NCBI GenBank assembly: GCA_913053795.1
Contig: CAJXGZ010000077.1
Location: 1-9,180 of the forward strand
DNA: 9,180 nt
Direction: 5' to 3'
From: an uncultured Rhodospirillales bacterium
GTDB lineage: Bacteria > Pseudomonadota > Alphaproteobacteria > Rhodospirillales > 2-02-FULL-58-16
Below the pieces are notes generated by a model. It was given only the letters and a program-made list of their open reading frames with translations. It was not told where the DNA came from and ran no database searches. Shown one piece after another: positions 1 to 7,256 of the stretch (within the stretch, counting starts at the first letter, position 1; every line of letters starts with the position of its first letter). The position numbers were made by a program, and so were the translations under genes.

Positions 1-90
1 TATTGTTTGAGGGCAGGCGAAACACCAAGGTCTTGCCAGCGCCAACAACGAACAGTAACATCGCCGCCTTGTTAGTGGCGAGGAGTCATC

Positions 91-969
91 ATGTTCAAAG
101 GCAGCCTGGTTGCACTGGTGACGCCGTTCGACAGCAGTAATCGGGTCGATTTTGCGTGTCTCAAGTCCCTGATCGATTTTCATGTTGATGCTGGCAGCGA
201 TGGTCTGGTCGTTGCCGGGACCACGGGCGAGGCAGCGACACTGACCCGCGACGAGCATGAGGAATTGATCGAGCGCGCCGTCGAACTGGCGGCGGGCCGT
301 GTGCCCGTCATCGCCGGGACTGGCTCGAATTCCACGGCGCAAACCATCGATCTCTCTCGAGCCATTGGCAGATCGGGTATCGATGCCTACCTGCTGGTGG
401 TGCCGTATTACAACAAGCCGCCGCAGCGCGCGCTGAGTGCGCATTTCCGTACGGTGGCGGATGCGGTGGATTGCCCCATCCTGCTTTACAATGTGCCCTC
501 GCGCACGGGGGTCGACCTGGTGCCGGAGACGGTAGCGGAGCTGGCCACAGTGCGGAATATTGTGGGTATCAAGGAAGCGAGCGCCCGCCTGGAACGCGTA
601 GGCGAATTACGTCGTCGGTGCGGATCGGAGTTCGTATTGCTTTCCGGAGATGACGCCACGGCGGCGGCTTTCATGCTGGCCGGTGGCGATGGTGTGGTGT
701 CGGTCACGGCTAATGTTGTGCCGCACCGCATGCGTTGCTTGTGCGATGCGGCGCGGAGCGGGGATATTGAAACGGCACGGGCACTGGATCGGGAACTGGT
801 GCCGTTGAATCAGGCGCTGTTTGTGGAGTCGAATCCGATACCGGTCAAATGGGCGCTGCAGCGGATGGGGCGGATCGAATCCGGGATTCGTCAACCCCTG
901 GTGAACCTCGCCGAAGTGCACCGGGCAGCGGTGGAATCGGCGCTGAAAGTGCTGGGAGTAGTGGAATGA
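91..969 (+). CDS. dapA: 4-hydroxy-tetrahydrodipicolinate synthase
   Basis: This cytoplasmic enzyme condenses pyruvate with L-aspartate semialdehyde, the first committed step of the diaminopimelate/lysine pathway. The 292-residue length is normal for the family. The TIM-barrel landmarks fall at the E. coli DapA positions: the GTTGE loop with Thr44-Thr45, VVPYYNKP with Tyr106-Tyr107, LYNVPSRTG with Tyr133 and Arg138, and GIKEAS with the Schiff-base Lys161. All catalytic residues are therefore present. The ATG at 91 is supported by a Shine-Dalgarno AGGAG at 81-85 with a 5-base spacer, and by the usual start MFKGSLVALVTPF. The next gene overlaps its stop (ATGA at 966-969), so the two are probably translationally coupled. 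A weak 4-bp hairpin (65-68 with 77-80) lies just before the Shine-Dalgarno. I see no convincing promoter in bases 1-90, so the promoter may lie outside the window. Identification is firm. Confidence 0.97.
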   Translation: MFKGSLVALVTPFDSSNRVDFACLKSLIDFHVDAGSDGLVVAGTTGEAATLTRDEHEELIERAVELAAGRVPVIAGTGSNSTAQTIDLSRAIGRSGIDAYLLVVPYYNKPPQRALSAHFRTVADAVDCPILLYNVPSRTGVDLVPETVAELATVRNIVGIKEASARLERVGELRRRCGSEFVLLSGDDATAAAFMLAGGDGVVSVTANVVPHRMRCLCDAARSGDIETARALDRELVPLNQALFVESNPIPVKWALQRMGRIESGIRQPLVNLAEVHRAAVESALKVLGVVE

Positions 970-1250
970 GGCGAAACATATTGTTGATCGTAATGCTGGG
1001 TGCGCTGGCCAGTCTGGCCGGGTGTTCGCATTCCTGCGTGCCACCGGGCTGGTATCAGGCTCGCAGTGTGCCGTTGCCGCAGCCACCGCCGGGTGCGAAG
1101 CCGATTGTGCATGATCCACGCTACGATGTTTCCGGCGGTGCGGCACGCGGGACACCGAGTCGGGATGAAGCCTGCCTGGTGACCCCCCCCAATGCGGTAA
1201 CTGCACCGGCTGCGGCGGGTGCAACGAAAGCGGGAATCCGGGGCAAGTAA
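966..1250 (+). CDS. Short lipoprotein downstream of DapA, possibly BamC-related
   Basis: This is a 94-residue predicted lipoprotein. Residues 1-19 form a signal peptide: Met-Arg-Arg-Asn, then a hydrophobic stretch, then a lipobox Leu17-Ala-Gly-Cys20, with cleavage predicted before Cys20. The mature part is rich in Pro, Ala and Gly (for example LPQPPPGAKP around residues 37-46), followed by HDPRYDV (49-55). The start ATG at 966 overlaps the dapA stop. In enterobacteria dapA is followed by bamC (nlpB), an outer-membrane assembly lipoprotein of about 340 residues. The position, the lipobox and the 'P.g..p..dprY.v' stretch recall the unstructured N-terminus of BamC, but the globular domains are absent. 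It may be a shortened BamC-like protein or an unrelated small lipoprotein. A run of eight C at 1184-1191 is a place where a sequencing indel could hide a longer frame. The gene call is good; the function is unknown. Confidence 0.72.
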   Translation: MRRNILLIVMLGALASLAGCSHSCVPPGWYQARSVPLPQPPPGAKPIVHDPRYDVSGGAARGTPSRDEACLVTPPNAVTAPAAAGATKAGIRGK

Positions 1251-1270
1251 GAGATAGATCAAGGCTTGCA

Positions 1271-1360
1271 GGAGAGGTGTCCGAGTGGTTGAAGGAGCAC
1301 GCCTGGAAAGCGTGTATGCGTTAACGCGCATCGCGGGTTCGAATCCCGCCCTCTCCGCCA
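1271..1360 (+). tRNA. tRNA-Ser (anticodon GGA)
   Basis: This 90-base class II tRNA has the CCA end encoded at 1358-1360. The acceptor stem pairs GGAGAGG (1271-1277) with CCTCTCC (1350-1356), and the discriminator base is G. The anticodon stem CACGC/GCGTG encloses the loop CTGGAAA, which gives anticodon GGA and reads UCC and UCU serine codons. A long variable arm (TGCG pairing with CGCA) lies before the T arm CGGGTTCGAATCCCG. These traits together are diagnostic for tRNA-Ser. It starts 20 bases after the lipoprotein stop and could be processed from the same transcript; I see no clear promoter of its own. Confidence 0.97.
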
Positions 1361-1439
1361 TATGGCCTGCTGCAACGACTGCGCACGCCATCCCGGCAGG
1401 GTGTCTGCAGGGGCTGCGCAGGATGGGATGCGCATCTTC

Positions 1440-1457
1440 CCCGCGTGTACGCGCGGG
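1440..1457 (+). terminator. GC hairpin after tRNA-Ser, possible weak terminator
   Basis: CCCGCG (1440-1445) pairs with CGCGGG (1452-1457) around a 6-base loop. No T-tract follows, so a classical intrinsic terminator is not supported. It is the only clear structure between the tRNA and the SRP RNA. The rest of 1361-1532 shows nothing else I can name apart from the weak promoter candidate. Confidence 0.25.
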
Positions 1458-1495
1458 TGGCTACACCGTACTTCAGGCGGCATCCGATGCCTGTC

Positions 1496-1525
1496 CTGTC
1501 AGGATTGTTCGAGGTGATTTAAAAG
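1496..1525 (+). promoter_or_regulatory. Candidate sigma-70 promoter for ffs
   Basis: CTGTCA at 1496-1501 matches four of six bases of the -35 consensus. TAAAAG at 1520-1525 matches four of six of the -10 consensus, with an 18-base spacer. Transcription would begin at about 1532-1533, exactly where the folded 4.5S RNA should begin. The support is this placement; the boxes themselves are weak. Confidence 0.3.
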
Positions 1526-1532
1526 TTTCAAT

Positions 1533-1646
1533 GGTGACCCGCATCAGCCTCCCGCGACGATATGCCGTGAACCCCGTCAGGCCCGGAAGGGAGCAGCGGC
1601 AGCGGTGGACTCGGGTGCCGGGGTCAAGCGGGTGCGGGTTGCCACC
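1533..1646 (+). ncRNA. ffs: Signal recognition particle RNA (4.5S)
   Basis: This is the small bacterial SRP RNA, which binds Ffh and directs inner-membrane proteins to FtsY and the translocon. The universally conserved Ffh-binding domain is visible at about 1577-1600: GTCAGGCCCGGAAGGGAGCA, closely matching the E. coli core with its GGAA tetraloop. The ends pair as expected for the long hairpin: GGTGACCCGCA from 1533 with TGCGGGTTGCCACC ending at 1646. The resulting length of about 114 bases equals that of E. coli 4.5S RNA. The exact ends are uncertain by a few bases. Its position just upstream of dnaX is common in proteobacteria. An open frame that runs through this RNA into dnaX from 1605 is not a real extension of dnaX. 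Confidence 0.92.
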
Positions 1647-1670
1647 CTTGTTCGTGATGGTGCCGCGGTA

Positions 1671-3368
<1,698 letters not shown>

Positions 3369-3393
3369 AGTATTTCACGCCGTCACTCCCGCC

Positions 3394-3480
3394 CCCCCTC
3401 GTCATTCCCGCGAAGGCGGGAATCCAGGAACCACGCGGAAATCCTGGACTCCCGCCTCCGCGGGAGTGACGAAGAGGGGG
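3394..3480. repeat. Large REP-like palindrome between convergent genes
   Basis: The left arm (3394-3429) and right arm (3442-3480) are imperfect inverted copies. Each contains its own inner hairpin, TTCCCGCGAAGGCGGGAA on the left and CTCCCGCCTCCGCGGGAG on the right, with CCAGG/CCTGG flanks and GTCA/TGAC outer bases. This belongs to the widespread dispersed proteobacterial intergenic repeat of the 'GTCATTCCCGCG' type. It begins 26 bases after the dnaX stop and lies 85 bases beyond the stop of the opposing ABC gene. It could therefore limit read-through from both sides. No T-tract is present, so terminator function is inferred from position only. The rest of the gene-free stretch 3369-3564 shows nothing else I can name. 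Confidence 0.8.
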
Positions 3481-3564
3481 ACGGGAGCGGCGGCGTGATT
3501 GGGATCGAAAGGACGTAACCATTTGAATCCGTTGCTTTCATTTTGAGCCAGACGTTTGGAAAAA

Positions 3565-6500
3565 TTATAGTATTTCCCCGACCACGCGCAGATTTTCTTC
3601 ATTTAACGGGTAGACCTTGAAATCAAGCCCTTTCTTGAGGTGAATTTTCTTGTCGCCGACGATGAAGGGTTCCGATATGGCCTTGGAGATTCTCTTGGTC
3701 ACCGTATCCGTATCGACGGCGCCGGCGCCGGAGGGGGCGTTGGCGATGACGCCGAAGCCGAAGCCTTCCAGGTAGGCAAGCGTATCCGCTTCGCGAAGAC
3801 ATCTTTTCAATTTCAAGGAAACGTCCTTTAGCAGCTTGGCCTTGACGTCCTTGTTCAAGGGGCCGCCGCTATTCTCCATCTCGGTAATTTCATCCATCCT
3901 AATCATAACGAGGGCGGAAACGCTCCCGGACCGCTTTTCCATGGAGGCCAAATATTTCATGCGGTCTTTCAGCAATTCACGGTTGGGCAGCCCCGTCAAT
4001 TCGTCGTACAGCCCTTGTCCAACAAAGACGTTTTTCAACATATCGGCAAGACGGTCGGCAATGATCCGCGTTAAATTGGCGCTCATCTCCCTGTCTTCCC
4101 TGATGTGCTTGATGAAAATGTCCTTGGAAATGCTGAGAACGGTTAAAGGGCTTTTGGCCCGGATGCTCGCCGTGCGCGGGGCCTCGCACAACAGGGCCAA
4201 TTCCCCGACCAATTGGCCTTCATCCAGCGTCGCCACCACCTTGCCGCCCTTGGAAGTATCGACGACCACATCGACGGAGCCGTTGAGTATAACATAGGCG
4301 ACCTCCGCCACGCTTCCCTGCATGAAGAGATACTGGCCTTCCTTGAACTGCTGCCGGTCCGCGGTAAAGGCCAGCAGCTTTAATCGCGAACGATCCATTT
4401 CCGCGAAGAACGGGACACCGGCCAACAAATTGGCCTCCTCGTCCAGCTCGCTTCCCGCCGCCGCCGGGGAGTCCTCCTGGGCGCCCGCGGTTTCGCTTGG
4501 CCGCTCGGGCGCCTCTCCCTTCAAGGGCTCGGCGACCCTTCCCCGCTCCACGTGCAGCACGCGATCGAACTTGCTTTCAAAATCGCCATGGTCATCGACC
4601 CAGATGAGGCCGCCGTCCTTCATTTCCTCTTTAATCCTCTCGAAGATGATGTTTTGCGCATTGGCGTCAAGGGATGTGGCCGCCTGATTGTAGATCAACA
4701 ATTGAGGGCTTTTCAGAAGGCAGCGGGCGATGGACAGTTTCTGGCGCTGGACCGATGAAAGGCGTTTGCCGGCGACGCCCACGTCGAAATCAAGCCCCAC
4801 CTGCAAAATAGCTTTGCGCAGGCCAAGCTCATCGATCACCTTGGCGAGCAGGCCGCCGATGCGCGCCGCGCTTTCAGCTTGGCCGCCGGATAACTTCCCA
4901 AAAAGAATGTTGTCCTGGATGCAACTGGCGGGGTTGTAGCTTTCAATATCGAAGAAGGCGATGGTGGCGCTGAGGTCGTCTGATAGGGTTTCGGAAAACA
5001 CCCGCCGCGCCTCGAGGATGCGCTTCTTCATTTCGTCATCGATCAGGTTCAGGTGATGGCGGGACACGATAAGCTTAAAGGGAAGGTCGATAAGCCGTGC
5101 GCGGTCATTCTCATCAATATTGTCCAGTCCATGCGACGACGCATGAGCGGTGATTCTCTGGAACTCCGGAAGATCGTCGGAATCGATGAAGCTGAAGCGT
5201 TCAAAAAACTCGTGATCGGGGGCCAGGTCCTGGAACAACTCGACCATGAGATTGGCCATGGAGCGGCCGATCTTAAGAAAATCCCCGGTCAGGCCGACCT
5301 CTTCCAGAACGGCGAGGACATGGGGGTTGTTTCCCAGCGTCTCTATGTTGAAGGTCTTGTCCAAGGGCGCGCCGAAAAGGATGTTCTCGGCCACCGACGC
5401 ATTGTCGTTGAAGCGCTTTTTGTCGAAAATCTCGACCAGGCCGGTGAGTCCCTGCTCTTTTATTTTCCTGCTGGCGACGGCGCGCGCCTTCAACACGCCC
5501 TCGGTCAACCGAGGATAGTCCCCGGCGCCGACGGTCTGCTGCATGGCGATATGGAAAACATCGTCCTCCATTTCAACGATGCGCAAAGCTTGTATGGCCT
5601 TGTCCACCAGATCGTCGTGGTTCAGGACGCCGATGGCGTCATAATCAATCCATTGGGCGTCAATGTCGAAACGGCTGTTGCCGGACAAGGCCGCTTCTTC
5701 AATTTCCTTGGGCAAGCCGGCGCCTTCTTCCTTAGGGTGATGCTTCAGACCGTAGAGAAGGGCGTCCAGAATGGGGCCGGAGCGGATATAGGCTTCTTGA
5801 TCCACATAGGCGAACATCCGGCCGATTACGGCGTTTGGAAGGGTTGCCAGATTTTTATCGCCAACCGAGATTTTGCCGCCCGAGGGCAGGATCTGGCGCG
5901 CGATGATCTGCGCCAGCTCCGATCTGCCTCCGGCGCTCGATCCGACGATGGCCACATGCTCGGACATATCCAGCGAGAACGAAGCCCCATCGACGACCTT
6001 GTTTCCCTCATCCAACTCCAATGACAAGTTGGAGGCCGCCAATTTTCCCTCAATCGCTTCCGCCGGCCCGGGTTGCGGCTCCTGGAGCTTCTTGTCGAAC
6101 ATGCCCGCGGGTTGAAACTGTTCGGCGATCTGGGCGTATTTGATCTTGTTGTCCTCCATGCGCTGGTAGTAGGCGAGCAACTCCTTCCACGGCGCCGAAA
6201 CGTCCTTGTAGGCGGCGAGAACGGCGACCAAGGACCCCAGACTTAGATCTCCTTTAATGACCAGATAGCCGCCAATGGAGTAGAAAAAAAACGGCGTCAA
6301 TTGAGCCAAGAAGTTATTGAGGAACTTGATGAAGAATTTCTTGCGGTAAAACTCGTAGCGAATGTTGAAAATAGTTCCGAGGCGCTTGGAGAAATCCGCC
6401 AATTCATAATGCGTGGTGTCGTGGGCGTGAATCTCGGAAACCCCCGACACCATTTCGCCGATTCTTTCCGACAGTTTTCTGACGTTCTTCACGCGCTCCT

Positions 6501-7086
6501 TGGCCAGCATATTCACCCGGCGCTGAAGCTTAGGGATAAAATAGCCCTGGACCGGATAAAGGATGATGGCGGCGGTCCCTAGGATTGGATCCTGGACGAA
6601 CATGAAGCCGATCAGGGTCAAAAGAATGCCGCCCTGAAAACTCGGCAGCGAAAAGGCTTCCCCGAAGAAGCCGCCGAGGGGCTCCGTTTCGGTGGCCACC
6701 ATGGCGACGATCTCGCCTTGGGACAGATTGCGGAAATGGTGCAGGGGAAAGCGCATGACTCGCTCGATAAGCTGAAAGCGCAGACGGCGCAGCATGCGCT
6801 CGGCGAGCGCGCCGCGGTAGATGTTTATGAAATATTTGAAGCCGCCGTTAAAAAAAACGAGGATGAGGAACAACGCGCAGAGGCCCAGCAGGTAAGGCGT
6901 TTGCTGCAACTCAAAGCCCAGCAGGCTTTGCGGGAATTCCTTGCCGCCGATGGCGTTGTTGATGATGGTTTTCGGAATATCCAGGGACATATATAGAAAT
7001 GGAAACGAGACGGCCGCCATCACAAGCAACACCACCTGTTGCTTGGCGCTGTATTTCAGTACGTACTTGAAAATGCCTTTTTCCAA
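3565..7086 (-). CDS. ABC-exporter-like fusion with degenerate NBD, cNMP-binding and GGDEF-like domains
   Basis: A predicted inner-membrane protein of 1173 residues. The TTG at 7086 was chosen because a strong AGGGGGGAG (7093-7101) lies 6 bases upstream and the product begins with Glu-Lys-Gly-Ile-Phe-Lys-Tyr; earlier TTG/ATG codons at 7107 and 7104 lack such a site. Residues about 10-315 form an exporter-type membrane domain with about six hydrophobic segments. Residues about 350-855 form a nucleotide-binding domain: Walker A GSSAGGRS (382-389, Lys replaced by Arg388), Q-loop Gln430, signature LSSVQ (776-780), Walker B ending Asn800-Gln801 instead of Asp-Glu, SLDA D-loop (805-808) and His833. 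About 345 residues separate Q-loop and signature, far more than the usual 90 or so. An acidic linker leads to a cyclic-nucleotide-binding domain (about 888-1015; GEL with Glu962, PRTAS with Arg971). A GGDEF-type domain follows (1026-1155) with EGFGF (1107-1111) replacing GGDEF. Substrate unknown; ATP hydrolysis and diguanylate cyclase activity both look unlikely. Confidence 0.88.
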   Translation of the reverse strand: MEKGIFKYVLKYSAKQQVVLLVMAAVSFPFLYMSLDIPKTIINNAIGGKEFPQSLLGFELQQTPYLLGLCALFLILVFFNGGFKYFINIYRGALAERMLRRLRFQLIERVMRFPLHHFRNLSQGEIVAMVATETEPLGGFFGEAFSLPSFQGGILLTLIGFMFVQDPILGTAAIILYPVQGYFIPKLQRRVNMLAKERVKNVRKLSERIGEMVSGVSEIHAHDTTHYELADFSKRLGTIFNIRYEFYRKKFFIKFLNNFLAQLTPFFFYSIGGYLVIKGDLSLGSLVAVLAAYKDVSAPWKELLAYYQRMEDNKIKYAQIAEQFQPAGMFDKKLQEPQPGPAEAIEGKLAASNLSLELDEGNKVVDGASFSLDMSEHVAIVGSSAGGRSELAQIIARQILPSGGKISVGDKNLATLPNAVIGRMFAYVDQEAYIRSGPILDALLYGLKHHPKEEGAGLPKEIEEAALSGNSRFDIDAQWIDYDAIGVLNHDDLVDKAIQALRIVEMEDDVFHIAMQQTVGAGDYPRLTEGVLKARAVASRKIKEQGLTGLVEIFDKKRFNDNASVAENILFGAPLDKTFNIETLGNNPHVLAVLEEVGLTGDFLKIGRSMANLMVELFQDLAPDHEFFERFSFIDSDDLPEFQRITAHASSHGLDNIDENDRARLIDLPFKLIVSRHHLNLIDDEMKKRILEARRVFSETLSDDLSATIAFFDIESYNPASCIQDNILFGKLSGGQAESAARIGGLLAKVIDELGLRKAILQVGLDFDVGVAGKRLSSVQRQKLSIARCLLKSPQLLIYNQAATSLDANAQNIIFERIKEEMKDGGLIWVDDHGDFESKFDRVLHVERGRVAEPLKGEAPERPSETAGAQEDSPAAAGSELDEEANLLAGVPFFAEMDRSRLKLLAFTADRQQFKEGQYLFMQGSVAEVAYVILNGSVDVVVDTSKGGKVVATLDEGQLVGELALLCEAPRTASIRAKSPLTVLSISKDIFIKHIREDREMSANLTRIIADRLADMLKNVFVGQGLYDELTGLPNRELLKDRMKYLASMEKRSGSVSALVMIRMDEITEMENSGGPLNKDVKAKLLKDVSLKLKRCLREADTLAYLEGFGFGVIANAPSGAGAVDTDTVTKRISKAISEPFIVGDKKIHLKKGLDFKVYPLNEENLRVVGEIL

Positions 7087-7092
7087 GGAGCG

Positions 7093-7101
7093 CTCCCCCC
7101 T
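7093..7101 (-). promoter_or_regulatory. Strong Shine-Dalgarno deciding the ABC-gene TTG start
   Basis: Read on the minus strand this is AGGGGGGAG, followed by the spacer CGCTCC and then TTG at 7086-7084. The site lies inside the longest open frame (start 7107), so using the longest frame would place the ribosome-binding site within the coding sequence. The site is 10 bases from the MITE edge and was not disrupted by it. Confidence 0.7.
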
Positions 7102-7111
7102 CATCAAGGCG

Positions 7112-7146
7112 CTAGAGCCTGTTTAATGAATACCGGGTCACTGAGA
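7112..7146 (+). repeat. MITE terminal inverted repeat, ABC-gene side
   Basis: Thirty-five bases beginning CTAGAGCCTGTTTAATGAAT and ending CACTGAGA, matching the reverse complement of the other end at 34 of 35 positions. Confidence 0.9.
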
Positions 7147-7221
7147 CGCCGTCTCCAGTCCGCCGGCAAGAAAGAGCGCTCGCCCGCGGGCGCTTTCCTT
7201 GTCAGGAAACCGGAAAACCGA

Positions 7222-7256
7222 TCTCAGTGGCCCGGTATTCATTAAACAGGCTCTAG
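7222..7256 (-). repeat. MITE terminal inverted repeat, glycosyltransferase side
   Basis: This is the inverted partner of the repeat at 7112-7146. Its outer CTAG (7253-7256) includes the TAG stop codon of the glycosyltransferase on the minus strand. Confidence 0.9.

Larger units (their letters stand above)
7112..7256. mobile_element. 145-bp MITE with 35-bp terminal inverted repeats
   Basis: The ends are inverted copies over 35 bases with a single mismatch (T at 7138 against the complement of the right arm). Both termini read CTAG-AGCCTG inward. If TA is the target duplication, as in IS630/Tc1-type and some IS5-type elements, the element proper begins GAGCCTGTTTAAT. The interior has no coding capacity; it holds a perfect 12-bp palindrome CGCCCGCGGGCG. 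This is a non-autonomous element with no transposase in the window. It sits between the glycosyltransferase and the ABC gene. Joining the flanks through a single CTAG would leave 25 bases between that stop and the TTG start, a typical operon spacing. As RNA the whole element would fold into one long hairpin within the operon transcript. Confidence 0.85.

Noticed and set aside
1..61. A possible divergent minus-strand gene starting at 61 (MLLFVVGAGKTLVF...)
   Set aside because: Only about 20 codons are visible before the window edge, no ribosome-binding site is clear, and the Gly-Ala-Gly-Lys-Thr resemblance to a P-loop is too short to trust.
1605..1670. N-terminal extension of DnaX from a GTG at 1605
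   Set aside because: These bases form the 3' half of the 4.5S RNA and the short spacer after it; DnaX proteins normally begin near the Tyr-x-x-Leu-Ala-Arg segment encoded from 1671.
3394..3480. The palindromes after dnaX as a CRISPR repeat or attachment site
   Set aside because: There are only two arms, inverted rather than direct, with no spacers; the sequence class is a common dispersed intergenic palindrome.
4879..4893. A literal LSGGQ in the ABC-fusion protein (residues 732-736)
   Set aside because: It follows the third NILFG block and lacks the usual RQ-(hydrophobic)-AIARAL context. The true signature position is LSSVQRQKLSIARCL, about 44 residues later.
5053..6024. A 323-codon plus-strand open frame opposite the ABC-fusion gene
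   Set aside because: It lies wholly within the well-supported coding frame of the other strand. Its protein has no recognisable motif and is the expected shadow of GC-rich codon bias.
7112..7256. The long hairpin between the glycosyltransferase and ABC genes as a simple intrinsic terminator
   Set aside because: The 35-bp symmetric ends with CTAG at both termini fit a MITE better, and no U-tract follows the stem in either direction. It may still affect transcription.
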